33,270 bases of DNA from Fibrobacterales bacterium Fibro_02 (GCA_001603905.1 LVAE01000086.1:1-33270); one strand, 5' to 3'; positions 1-6,521 are shown, counted from the stretch's first letter. Notes: generated by a model from the letters alone, not told the origin. Program-made: numbers and translations.

Positions 1-396
1 CTTGAGACCGAGTTTTTCCTTGGCGAAGTTCATGAACTCCACGCGCATGTGGCGGGGTTCGACGGCAAAGAATTCCACCTGCGGCATTACGATGGCGAGC
101 GGGAAAATCGGGCAACCAGCACCGGCTCCCATATCGGCCCACTTGGCACCTGCAGGAACAGCCTTCAAAATTTCCTTCACTATATATATATAGGGAATAA
201 GCGAATCGGCAATGTGCCTGCTCAAAAACTTTTCGGAATCCTTCGCCGAAATCAGGTTGCCAAACTGCTTGGTCTCTACGACCAAGTCCGCAAAATCATA
301 AAGCTTGCCGAGAGTATCGTCGGACAGCTGCACACCATGTTCCGCCAGGAACTGGTTCAAGAGATTCTGCTGATTTTTGTTTTCTCTGTAACTCAA
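1..396 (-). CDS. rsmG: 16S rRNA (guanine-N7) methyltransferase RsmG, 5' part
   Basis: This is the N-terminal 132 codons of the SAM-dependent enzyme that methylates G527 of 16S rRNA; the C-terminal part lies beyond the left edge. The reverse strand reads continuously from a TTG at 396, with no ATG available in this frame. Visible landmarks are an N-terminal helical region (ENKNQQNLLNQFL), the segment SRHIADSL, which matches the family motif before the Rossmann core, and the SAM-binding stretch WADMGAGAGCPIFPLAIVMP followed by FFAVEPRHMRVEFMNF. The start is uncertain because only a weak AGG precedes TTG. In many bacteria rsmG sits beside parA-parB near oriC, which agrees with the parS sites upstream of this gene. 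Family assignment is firm; the exact start is not. Confidence 0.9.
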   Translation of the reverse strand, partial: MSYRENKNQQNLLNQFLAEHGVQLSDDTLGKLYDFADLVVETKQFGNLISAKDSEKFLSRHIADSLIPYIYIVKEILKAVPAGAKWADMGAGAGCPIFPLAIVMPQVEFFAVEPRHMRVEFMNFAKEKLGLK

Positions 397-427
397 TGAA
401 AACCTAAAAATTTGAATTCGGTGAAAA

Positions 428-546
428 CAACATCTTTTAGATGTTGGGACTTTGACTAGGTCAAAGTCCTACACCCTGCGGTTCCCAAATAAAAATGTGC
501 AAGCGCATTTTTGCTTGGAAACCTTGGTTGTGTTTCACGTGGAACA
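428..546. repeat. Composite parS module, copy 1 (hairpin B - hairpin A - parS)
   Basis: Reading left to right: a short hairpin AACATC/GATGTT (428-444); a perfect 10-bp stem GGACTTTGAC/GTCAAAGTCC with a 3-nt loop (447-469) flanked by ATGTTG and TACACC; an imperfect hairpin (about 480-522) containing AAAAATGTGC/GCGCATTTTT; then parS at 531-546. The same order recurs at 1648-1796 and, inverted, at 3020-3125. The conserved part of hairpin B is the outer ATGTTGGGAC / GTCCTAC; the inner stem differs between copies while staying self-complementary. Confidence 0.7.
531..546. promoter_or_regulatory. parS site 1 (ParB-binding centromere site)
   Basis: TGTTTCACGTGGAACA is the reverse complement of TGTTCCACGTGAAACA, the exact 16-bp parS sequence bound by ParB/Spo0J in chromosome segregation. 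It lies between rsmG and the first secreted-protein gene, in a non-coding stretch. Confidence 0.9.
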
Positions 547-599
547 TTTTTGATAGAACATTCCAAACATAATTTAGTATTATGATTTGTGAATACAAG

Positions 600-622
600 A
601 AAAAAGGGCGGGCGCCCTTTCA
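600..622 (-). terminator. Rho-independent terminator of the 706-1479 gene
   Basis: AAAGGGC/GCCCTTT stem at 603-620. On the minus strand it is followed by a run of six T (599-604 region), so it fits termination of the leftward gene ending at 706. It could act in both directions. Confidence 0.6.
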
Positions 623-637
623 CTTTTTAAAAATATC

Positions 638-646
638 CGTGGATAA
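638..646 (-). promoter_or_regulatory. DnaA-box-like 9-mer
   Basis: The minus strand reads TTATCCACG, one mismatch from the DnaA box TTATCCACA. It is isolated. It is listed because of the neighbouring rsmG and parS sites and an exact box at 4873. Confidence 0.3.
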
Positions 647-705
647 GTTTTTGATTGGTGTGAATTTTTTGTGAATAATAATTTTTTGTCAGCCCTATGG
701 TATTG

Positions 706-1479
706 TCATTTGGTCACTTGCATTGTGTGCCCAAGTTTGGATTTGTTCTTGATAGGGCGGCCGAGGAGGTCGAAATGTTTGGCCTTTTTGGGAATTAATG
801 TCGGGCGGTTTTTGCGGAGGACCGGTGTTGTGGAATTGGGGTTGACCAAAATATAGAACATCTTTTCCTCGCTATTTTTGTTCGACACAACGAATCCGTT
901 TTCGGTATTTGTTATAATTTGCTGGATTGTGCTGGAGAGGGAATCGTAGGAGGTTATGATGCAGGTGTTTTCGTCATTGGGGTCTGGGGTGATGAAGGAG
1001 CTTTGTTCCTTTTGGAGTGTGTTTTCGGGTAGGTCCCATACTTCCCTATAAAGGGTGTCGTTTCGCAAGTATGAAATTCTCATGTAACTGATCTTCGGTT
1101 CATCGGAAATCGCGGGACTAAAGACATAGGTTAGGGAAGAATCCATCCCTATGAAATAGGTTTCTTCCTGGATGATTTGGTCATTGTAATAGGTAGTTGT
1201 CTTGATGTTTTTTTCGGATTTTTCCTGAACCATCTTTTGATGAATAGTTGAACAATTGTCCTCTACGCATCGGACGATGCTGTCCAGGTTGTTCCCTGTA
1301 TAGTGGTATTTCATGGAGGCGTAGTAAGTAAAATCGTAGCCGTAGTTTTCGATGTAGGCACTGTCTACCAAATATGTATTTGCGGTGCTGGATGTAAAAG
1401 ATGTCTGGAGCATGTTGCGGCAGTTGAAGGCGAAGGCATTCAATGTGATAAAGGAAAGAATTAGGATGAGCTTTTTCAT
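706..1479 (-). CDS. Secreted protein of unknown function, paralogue of the 1806-2495 gene
   Basis: 257 residues starting with a clear signal peptide (MKKLILILSFITLNAFAF, cleavage likely before NC), so it is probably exported. I do not recognise a named domain. It is paralogous to the next gene upstream: KYHYTGNNLDSI here versus KYHWTGTHLDSM there, and DPNDENTC versus DPNNESKC. Four Cys residues (CRNML, RCVEDNC and DENTC) may form disulfides. The C-terminus FDLLGRPIKNKS resembles the end of many Fibrobacter exported proteins. The start at 1479 is the only one that keeps the signal peptide; there is no good Shine-Dalgarno, only an A-rich leader. The 5' leader is a near copy of the leader of the paralogue. 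Confidence 0.75.
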   Translation of the reverse strand: MKKLILILSFITLNAFAFNCRNMLQTSFTSSTANTYLVDSAYIENYGYDFTYYASMKYHYTGNNLDSIVRCVEDNCSTIHQKMVQEKSEKNIKTTTYYNDQIIQEETYFIGMDSSLTYVFSPAISDEPKISYMRISYLRNDTLYREVWDLPENTLQKEQSSFITPDPNDENTCIITSYDSLSSTIQQIITNTENGFVVSNKNSEEKMFYILVNPNSTTPVLRKNRPTLIPKKAKHFDLLGRPIKNKSKLGHTMQVTK

Positions 1480-1480
1480 G

Positions 1481-1672
1481 TTAATAAATATAGTTTATTT
1501 TAAATGAAAAAAAATGCAGGGAGGGAACCCAGCTCGGAGTTGCGAAGGCCGCACGGTTCCCTCCCTGCACCCTCCCTTTCCTTGGTCGACGCAGCCAGGC
1601 TCGTCCAGACATTGAGCATTTTTTGATATTGATTGTATTCCACGCAAATGTTGGGACACTTCGTGTCCTACC
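1481..1672 (-). repeat. Duplicated leader repeat, copy 1, with long stem-loop
   Basis: About 190 bp lying directly 5' of the 706-1479 gene and repeated 5' of its paralogue at 2501-2690. It contains a 14-bp perfect stem GCAGGGAGGGAACC (1516-1529) / GGTTCCCTCCCTGC (1555-1568) with a loop of about 25 nt, then CACCCTCCCTTTCCTTGG, GACGCAGCCAGGCTCGT, and ends in a hairpin B (GGACAC/GTGTCC, 1654-1668). Its placement 5' of both paralogues fits a shared transcribed leader or a dispersed genomic repeat; the sequence does not decide between them. Confidence 0.75.
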
Positions 1673-1796
1673 TTAATCGGCTCGGAAATATATACGAAAC
1701 TCGAAACTTTAGTTTCGTAGTTGAGTTATCCTCTGCGGGGAGAAACAAGCTTGCTTGTTTCTGCTTCACTCGCCTCATAAGGTTTCACGTGGAACA
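1648..1796. repeat. Composite parS module, copy 2
   Basis: Hairpin B ATGTTGGGACAC-TTC-GTGTCCTACC (1648-1672), then a stem ACGAAACT/AGTTTCGT (about 1694-1718), then a perfect 10-bp stem AGAAACAAGC-TT-GCTTGTTTCT (1741-1762), then parS at 1781-1796. Same order and orientation as copy 1. It overlaps the 5'-distal end of the leader repeat and lies between the two paralogous genes. Confidence 0.65.
1781..1796. promoter_or_regulatory. parS site 2
   Basis: GGTTTCACGTGGAACA: 15 of 16 positions match parS, differing only in the outermost base. It lies 10 bp beyond the stop codon of the 1806-2495 gene. Confidence 0.8.
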
Positions 1797-1805
1797 ATTA
1801 GAAAG

Positions 1806-2495
1806 TTATTTCTTATAATATATAGTGGTATATTCATTTCCGCCCATACAGGGGCCGGGGGCTTTGAAGTACTTTTTGTGATCGAACTTAATTGATTTTT
1901 GGATGAGGATGTTTCCCTTCATTTCGTATTCGTAGGTGTCGATGATGAAGCCGTTGTCGCTTTTCCGGCTGCATTTGCTTTCGTTGTTCGGATCGCGGTA
2001 GATAATCCATTGCCTGGGAATCCAGTTATTGACTTCGTGGATGGTATCGTTCTTGATATAGAATACCTGGTGCTGTTCCTTGTCCAGATCGATATAGACG
2101 GAATCCTTTGTGCGATAGACCGTAAAGTGCCATCTATCCTTCGGGGATTTCCAGTCGTATTTCGTGACCTTGCCGACCTTGGTGGAGTCGATTTTCCAGT
2201 CGGAAATGTAGGTGGAATGTTTTTCGTAATCGAGGGCGCGGCAAGAGTGATGCAGGTTCATGCTGTCAAGATGAGTGCCTGTCCAATGATATTTGATGGT
2301 ATTGACCAGGCCGTTCTGTTCCTGATGAAGACTATCCGGAAACATTTCGCCTGGCATGATGAGGGCATTATTCTCGAAGTTTGTCGCGAAATAATCGAAC
2401 AGGGGTCGGATGCAATCAACCGAGTGGGCATTCAAAAATGCCATAATAACTATGATGAATGATACCTTAAGTTTCACGTGGAACATTCTCCTCAT
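1806..2495 (-). CDS. Secreted protein of unknown function with parS in its first codons
   Basis: 229 residues with an N-terminal hydrophobic export signal (KVSFIIVIMAFLNAHSV, then DC). No recognised domain; paralogue of the 706-1479 gene (shared KYHWTGTHLDSM and DPNNESKC blocks). Codons for FHVK lie inside a parS site at 2470-2485, so the first residues are dictated by a ParB site. Two starts are possible: ATG at 2495 and ATG at 2486. An AGGAG sequence lies between them but only 1 nt before the second ATG, too close to serve it well, so 2495 is kept. The leader shares a duplicated repeat with the paralogue. Confidence 0.75.
   Translation of the reverse strand: MRRMFHVKLKVSFIIVIMAFLNAHSVDCIRPLFDYFATNFENNALIMPGEMFPDSLHQEQNGLVNTIKYHWTGTHLDSMNLHHSCRALDYEKHSTYISDWKIDSTKVGKVTKYDWKSPKDRWHFTVYRTKDSVYIDLDKEQHQVFYIKNDTIHEVNNWIPRQWIIYRDPNNESKCSRKSDNGFIIDTYEYEMKGNILIQKSIKFDHKKYFKAPGPCMGGNEYTTIYYKK
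2470..2485. promoter_or_regulatory. parS site 3, inside the start of a coding sequence
   Basis: AGTTTCACGTGGAACA: one terminal mismatch to parS. It overlaps codons 4-9 of the 1806-2495 gene (MRRMFHVKLK), encoding MFHVK. Confidence 0.8.
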
Positions 2496-2500
2496 ATCAC

Positions 2501-2690
2501 TTAATATAGTTTTTAAATGAAAAGAAATGCAGGGAGGGAACCCAACTCGGAGTTGCGAAGGCCGTACGGTTCCCTCCCTGCACCCTCCCTTTCCTTGGCC
2601 GACGCAGCCAGGCTCGTTTAGACGATGAACCTTTTTGATGTTGATTATATTCCTCGCAAAAAAAATGTTAGAGCTCCCAACATTGCAAGG
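2501..2690 (-). repeat. Duplicated leader repeat, copy 2
   Basis: Near copy of 1481-1672. The stem GCAGGGAGGGAACC (2529-2542) / GGTTCCCTCCCTGC (2568-2581) is conserved exactly while the loop differs at a few bases. It ends in a decayed hairpin B, AATGTT (2664-2669) / AACATT (2679-2684). It lies directly 5' of the paralogue starting at 2495 and fills most of the 2496-2832 gap. Confidence 0.75.
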
Positions 2691-2714
2691 TGAATAAAAC
2701 GTTGAACTTCATTT

Positions 2715-2729
2715 TGACAATCTTTGTCA
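2715..2729. promoter_or_regulatory. Palindrome TGACAA-TCT-TTGTCA, possible operator
   Basis: Perfect 6-bp arms around TCT in the AT-rich end of the gap between the VOC gene and the leader repeat. A protein-binding site is plausible, but no promoter with correct spacing surrounds it on either strand. Confidence 0.3.
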
Positions 2730-2832
2730 GGGTAATGAAGCTATATTAAAAGTGAACGTCTTTTAGGGAAGCTTTTATGTGTTGCTCTCTTGTTGCTGCA
2801 ATCTTTTTAGTAATGCTATTTATAATGTGGTA

Positions 2833-3300
2833 CTAGATAGTAATCTCTACCCTATTGCCTTCGGGGTCGAGGATCACACTTTCATAATACCCGTCGCCGG
2901 TGGTTCGTGGCTCTCCCACTACCTGGATACCGTCATTGGACATTTGTTGGGTGAGACGGTCCACCTCTTCTTTGGAACCCACGGAAAGGGAAAGATGGGC
3001 GAAACCGAGATGTTCTGAATGTTCCACGTGAAACACAGCCGAGGTCAGAAAGCGAAAAAATGCTCGCATTTTTTCATTTGCTGACCGATGGGTGTAGGAC
3101 TGTAACGAAGTTACAGGCCCAACATTGCTATGGTGCATCACCTCCAACCGGGCACCACTTTCGAAGGTGACGAATCGACTAGTGAACTGCTTGACCGGAT
3201 TGTGGTAAATCGGCTGAACAACTCCACCGAAATACTTCCGGTAGAATTCGCAGACTTTTTCGATATCCTTTACCCAGATGGCGATATGCTCGATTTTCAT
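2833..3300 (-). CDS. VOC-family (glyoxalase/bleomycin resistance fold) protein with in-frame parS/hairpin insertion
   Basis: 155 residues; members of this small VOC group are usually about 125-130. The start IEHIAIWVKDIEKVCEFYRKYF, the middle SGARLEVMHH and the end TTGDGYYESVILDPEGNRVEITI are typical: two beta-alpha-beta-beta-beta units, with metal ligands expected at H6, E53 and a Glu near the C-terminus. Between LEVMHHSNV and EHLGFAHLSLSVGS there are about 30 extra residues (GPVTSLQSYTHRSANEKMR...VFHVEHS) encoded by the composite parS module at 3020-3125. The ATG at 3300 follows AGGATAATGA, whose AGG overlaps the stop of the upstream gene, so the two genes are translationally close. The substrate is unknown. 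The fold may tolerate the insert as a loop, or the protein may be inactive. Confidence 0.85.
   Translation of the reverse strand: MKIEHIAIWVKDIEKVCEFYRKYFGGVVQPIYHNPVKQFTSRFVTFESGARLEVMHHSNVGPVTSLQSYTHRSANEKMRAFFRFLTSAVFHVEHSEHLGFAHLSLSVGSKEEVDRLTQQMSNDGIQVVGEPRTTGDGYYESVILDPEGNRVEITI
3020..3035. promoter_or_regulatory. parS site 4, inside the VOC gene
   Basis: TGTTCCACGTGAAACA, an exact parS. On the coding (minus) strand it is read as VFHVEH in the VOC protein. Confidence 0.9.
3020..3125. repeat. Composite parS module, copy 3 (inverted, within a coding sequence)
   Basis: parS (3020-3035), then hairpin A, an imperfect stem from GAGGTCAG to CTGACC with core GAAAAAATGC/GCATTTTTTC (about 3042-3086), then hairpin B GTGTAGGA-CTGTAAC-GAA-GTTACAG-GCCCAACAT (3091-3125). 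The element order matches copies 1 and 2 read on the other strand. It stays open in the VOC reading frame. Confidence 0.7.
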
Positions 3301-3308
3301 TCATTATC

Positions 3309-3626
3309 CTATGGTTGGCCATGAAGGCAGAGAGAATTTGCGCTAGCCCCCTTTGAAAGGATTGCTTCTGTTGCGCAAATGCCTGTCCATATCAATGAAC
3401 TCTTGATGTCGAAATCTCCATGATTTCTTCCATGGGATTGCTCCGTTGTCGGTTCCTCCTCTTTTTGGGGAGCGTCTATCGGAGCCGATACATCGCCATA
3501 GTTGACCCTGTAGACGAGGGCGCTGTCGAGTTTTGGAATGTTTTCCGGTTTTTTAGAAGGCAGGAGCTGCGCACTTGACAATGCCACCATCGTTATAACG
3601 ATAAATGTGAATATTTGAAATTTCAT
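3309..3626 (-). CDS. Small secreted protein of unknown function
   Basis: 105 residues with a signal peptide (MKFQIFTFIVITMVALSSAQ). A Pro/Glu-rich middle (DAPQKEEEPTTEQSHGRNHGD) is followed by a short hydrophobic stretch (SSLIWTGICATEAILSKGAS) that could be membrane-associated. No family recognised. The ATG at 3626 is preceded by GGAGG at 7-nt spacing, which supports a real gene. Its TAG stop contributes to the ribosome-binding region of the VOC gene, so the two are probably one transcript. The 3656-3691 region upstream carries parS site 5. Confidence 0.65.
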   Translation of the reverse strand: MKFQIFTFIVITMVALSSAQLLPSKKPENIPKLDSALVYRVNYGDVSAPIDAPQKEEEPTTEQSHGRNHGDFDIKSSLIWTGICATEAILSKGASANSLCLHGQP

Positions 3627-3654
3627 AGACTAACCTCCAATAATTCTAATATAT

Positions 3655-3691
3655 AAAAAATGTTGTTAAAGTTCCACGTGAAACATTTTTT
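3655..3691. repeat. Inverted repeat enclosing parS site 5
   Basis: AAAAAATGTT (3655-3664) and AACATTTTTT (3682-3691) are perfect 10-bp arms that bracket the left part of a parS site. It lies between the divergent genes starting at 3626 and 3796. Confidence 0.55.
3670..3685. promoter_or_regulatory. parS site 5
   Basis: AGTTCCACGTGAAACA: one mismatch to parS at the first base. Intergenic. Confidence 0.8.
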
Positions 3692-3795
3692 AGCTTATTT
3701 TGTTGCATCAGTTCTTTTGGATTCTATCGTTGCACTCCAGAATGACATTCCTGACTGCGAATAGCTAATTATCTATATTATTCCTGGAGGTCAAT

Positions 3796-4143
3796 ATGAT
3801 TGAGATTGAAATTATCCAGGGTGATATCACTAAACTGACTGTAGATGCGATTGTGAATGCGGCAAACTGCTCCCTGCTGGGCGGTGGCGGCGTCGATGGC
3901 GCCATTCACCGGGCGGCGGGTCCGGAACTCTTGAGGGCGTGCATTCCCCTGAACGGTTGCGAGACGGTCGCCTTCCCCGCTATTTCTTGTGGAGTTTATG
4001 GCTACCCCTGGGAAGCCGCTACCGAGATTGCGGTAAAGAGCGTCCGCGAATTCCCGGCGCAAAAAGTCAAGAAAGTCATCTTCTGTTGCTTCGGCGAGGA
4101 AATGGAAAAATTGTATCGAGAGAAAGTAGGCAGTAGACGGTAG
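3796..4143 (+). CDS. Macro-domain protein lacking the middle of the domain
   Basis: 115 residues against roughly 170 for stand-alone macro domains (ADP-ribose or O-acetyl-ADP-ribose binding/deacylating). The N-terminal half is canonical: [46 protein letters not shown]. The text then jumps within [27 protein letters not shown], so the usual TGEA...YVIHTVGP segment (about 55 residues) is absent while the following SIAFPAIS-GVYGYP strand is intact. This looks like an in-frame internal deletion; ligand binding is doubtful. The start is firm, with GGAGG 6 nt before ATG. The C-terminus GSRR and stop fall inside a 20-bp repeat (4125-4144) that also occurs at 29279, so the 3' end may have been replaced. 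It could be a pseudogene. Confidence 0.8.
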   Translation: MIEIEIIQGDITKLTVDAIVNAANCSLLGGGGVDGAIHRAAGPELLRACIPLNGCETVAFPAISCGVYGYPWEAATEIAVKSVREFPAQKVKKVIFCCFGEEMEKLYREKVGSRR

Positions 4144-4144
4144 G
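4125..4144. repeat. Short dispersed repeat AGTAGGCAGTAG[A/G]CGGTAGG, copy 1
   Basis: 20 bp matching 29279-29298 at 19 positions. It covers the last codons and stop of the macro-domain gene. Confidence 0.6.
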
Positions 4145-4302
4145 AAGGGGTTGAAGCGAGATGAATTCATTCGTGATTTAGGGCGCTTTGTCGAAATCAT
4201 TGGAGTTTTCACTGGTCATTACCTACTATTTTTGTATATTTAATTCAAGTAGAAAAGCCGGAGAATGTCCGGTATGAATTGTTTAAAAAAAAGGAGCATC
4301 TT

Positions 4303-4701
4303 ATGGAAGAAGTCGTAAAATTTCTCAAGGCATGCGGTGCGTATTTCCTCGCGACGGCCGACGGTGACCAGCCGCGTGTTCGCCCGTTCGGTACCGCCAA
4401 CATTTTCGAGGGCAAGCTCTATATCCAGACCGGCAAGTCCAAGGACTGTTCCAAGCAGATCCAGAAGAATGGCAAGGTCGAAATCTGTGCCATGAACAAG
4501 GCCGGTAACGAATGGGTCCGCGTCGCCGGAACACTCGTCCGCGACGACCGCCGCGAACCGAAGGTCGACATGCTCGAACACTACCCCGAGCTCAAGTCGA
4601 TGTACTCCCCCGACGACGACAACACCGAAACGCTCTACTTCAAGGATGCGACCGCCACGTTCTATAGCTTCACTGCGGCTCCGCGTACCGTGAAGTTCTA
4701 A
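4303..4701 (+). CDS. Pyridoxamine 5'-phosphate oxidase-fold (flavin-binding) family protein
   Basis: 132 residues. EVVKFLKACGAYFLATADGDQPRVRPFGT, then LYIQTGKSKDCSKQIQKNGKVEICAM, is the split-barrel FMN-binding fold of the small PNPOx-like proteins; RVRPF is the phosphate-contacting part and the C-terminal YFKDATATFYSF closes the barrel. Substrate unknown: such proteins are FMN, F420 or heme binders, and I cannot choose between them. The ATG at 4303 is preceded by AAGGAG at 6-nt spacing, which is better than the upstream in-frame TTG at 4279. It is a single gene followed by a strong terminator. Confidence 0.85.
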   Translation: MEEVVKFLKACGAYFLATADGDQPRVRPFGTANIFEGKLYIQTGKSKDCSKQIQKNGKVEICAMNKAGNEWVRVAGTLVRDDRREPKVDMLEHYPELKSMYSPDDDNTETLYFKDATATFYSFTAAPRTVKF

Positions 4702-4757
4702 CGAAAAAGTTCCGCCTGCATATTCCGCGGCGGAAACAAAACCCCAAACTTATTAAC

Positions 4758-4791
4758 AGTCCGCCTCCTCTACTTTGGAGACGGACTTTTT
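4758..4791 (+). terminator. Rho-independent terminator after the PNPOx-like gene
   Basis: AGTCCGCCTCC / GGAGACGGACT stem with one mismatch, then TTTTT. It lies 57 nt after the stop codon. Confidence 0.85.
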
Positions 4792-4872
4792 ATGTTAATT
4801 GAATGTTTACATTCTGTTTGCATTTTAAAAAGATATCAACATTTTAATTGTAAAAACCTTTTTGCTGATAAT

Positions 4873-4881
4873 TTATCCACA
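4873..4881 (+). promoter_or_regulatory. Exact DnaA box TTATCCACA
   Basis: Single perfect consensus 9-mer in an AT-rich 200-bp non-coding stretch (4792-4997) between the terminator and the esterase gene. No cluster of boxes is seen, so this is not by itself an origin. It is notable because rsmG and parS are close. Confidence 0.4.
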
Positions 4882-4997
4882 GACAGAAGGGGTTGCCGTG
4901 ATATTCTTTACGAATATGAAATTAATTTCTATAGCGTGTTTGGTGTGAGCCATTAGGCGCGAACGGTCGTAAGTGGGTTATTAAAAAAGGAGTACAC

Positions 4998-6521
4998 ATG
5001 TTCTTTAAATCGCCTTTTTCGGCGGCGTGCCTTTTCGCTTTTTGCGGAATGGCTTCGGCATACACCATCTCGGGTTCGGTTTCGGACGATCAGGGCAATG
5101 CGCTCAGCGGAGTCGCGGTAGACCTGCTCAAGGAAGGCAAGACCGCCACGACGGATGCCCAGGGAAAGTTCACCATTCAGGAAGATGAACCGGACGGAAT
5201 CTCCCCCGCTTCCAGAAAGTCCGTCGGATACATCGGTGTGAGCAACGGAATTCTTTCGTACTCCCAGAGTGGCGCCTCGCCCGTCCAGGTGAAAATTTTC
5301 AACTCGCTCGGCAACCAGGTTTTCGGAAAGACCCTGCAGGGATCCGGCTCGTACGACCTGGGTCGCGCCGTCAAGGCACGCGGTACCTATTTTGCCCAGG
5401 TCTCTGTCGGGAGCGCTAGGCAGAATTTCAAGTTTACAACTGACGGCAGCAACGGTGGCACATTCGGCATGCAGGCTGACGAAGCCGTGCTTATGAAAGA
5501 GGCTGCCCAGGGTGAGGCCATCCGTTTTGTGGCCGACGGATTTGAAACGCTCACCGTTCCGCTCGGCACGCTCGATACCACGCTCAACGTGAAACTGGAA
5601 AAGGCCGAGGAAAAATTCAAGTTCGGTTACGCGCTCGGCAACAAGCCCACCCCGAGTAAGGGTTGCGGCACGACGTCCAAGTTGCAGAAAGTCAAGAGCG
5701 TCGAAAACGGCGACCAGTTCCAGATCAAGGTCGGCAGCGACACCCGCGACTACTTTATCACCTTGCCCAAGAACTACGACAACAAGAAACCGCACAAGGT
5801 ATTGTTCGCCCTGCACTGCTACGGCAGCCGCGGCGAGGACTTTGTGCATCACGCCGCCGACTATGACCACCCCACTCCCTATTATGGTCAGCAGGTACTC
5901 GACAAGAACGGCGACTACATCTTTGTTTCTCTCGATGCTATAGGTGGCTTATGGACCAAGGGCCAGGGCGACCACGACTTCTTTGCCCAGACACTCACCA
6001 CCCTGAACGAGAACTACTGTGTTGATACGAGTCGCGTATTCATTACGGGATTCAGTTTCGGTGCCATGTTCAGCTACTCGCTGATGCAGGACATGCAGAG
6101 CCGCGTCCGTGCTGCAGCTACTTATGCCGTGGCCGATTACAACATCTGGCTCCCCGAAGGCGACAACATGAAGAACCTGCCCATCGCCTGGATGAACGTT
6201 CACGGTGTAAACGATGGCCGCTGCGATTACAACCGCGCCAAGAACAGCGCCCTTCCGAGAATCCTGAAGCGTAACGGCAAGGCCGACGCGAATGGCGACT
6301 TCACCGACGCCAGCAGCGAAAAGCCGCAGGAAGTCAGCGGCAACACTGGCCATGTGTGCTACGACTTCAAGAACGTGGATGAACGCTTCCCTGTCAAGTG
6401 GTGCAGCTGGCCGGGTGACCACCAGTGGACCGCTCACGACACCGGTAACATGGGCGTGGGCTGGAACTGGGAAAGTACCTGGGTTCCCGAAGAAGTTCAC
6501 AAGTTCTTCGAACAGTTCTAG
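4998..6521 (+). CDS. Secreted CE1-like esterase (feruloyl/acetylxylan esterase type)
   Basis: 507 residues. Signal peptide 1-21 (ending MASA). Residues 22-60 are a carboxypeptidase-regulatory-like beta domain (ISGSVSDDQGNALSGVAVDLL). About residues 80-150 contain VQVKIFNSLGNQVFGKTL...GTYFAQVSVGSARQNFKF, which looks like the T9SS/Fibrobacter C-terminal module but is internal here. From about residue 225 to the end is an alpha/beta-hydrolase of the CE1/LpqC type: oxyanion region ALHCYGSRGEDF, nucleophile GFSFG (S353), NVHGVNDGRCDY (acid region) and GDHQW (H475). Function by family: removal of feruloyl or acetyl groups from xylan; exact specificity unknown. The start follows AAAAAAGGAG at 5-nt spacing. 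Terminator at 6554. Confidence 0.88.
   Translation: MFFKSPFSAACLFAFCGMASAYTISGSVSDDQGNALSGVAVDLLKEGKTATTDAQGKFTIQEDEPDGISPASRKSVGYIGVSNGILSYSQSGASPVQVKIFNSLGNQVFGKTLQGSGSYDLGRAVKARGTYFAQVSVGSARQNFKFTTDGSNGGTFGMQADEAVLMKEAAQGEAIRFVADGFETLTVPLGTLDTTLNVKLEKAEEKFKFGYALGNKPTPSKGCGTTSKLQKVKSVENGDQFQIKVGSDTRDYFITLPKNYDNKKPHKVLFALHCYGSRGEDFVHHAADYDHPTPYYGQQVLDKNGDYIFVSLDAIGGLWTKGQGDHDFFAQTLTTLNENYCVDTSRVFITGFSFGAMFSYSLMQDMQSRVRAAATYAVADYNIWLPEGDNMKNLPIAWMNVHGVNDGRCDYNRAKNSALPRILKRNGKADANGDFTDASSEKPQEVSGNTGHVCYDFKNVDERFPVKWCSWPGDHQWTAHDTGNMGVGWNWESTWVPEEVHKFFEQF

Noticed and set aside
1899..2462. 187-codon open frame on the plus strand
   Set aside because: Complete overlap with the minus-strand secreted gene, which has a signal peptide and a paralogue; Val/Asp-rich shadow composition.
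4792..4997. Replication origin
   Set aside because: AT-rich with one DnaA box, but no cluster of boxes and no unwinding-element repeats. Only proximity to parS supports it.
4953..5870. 305-codon frame antisense to the esterase gene
   Set aside because: Shadow of a gene with signal peptide and catalytic motifs; no domain of its own.
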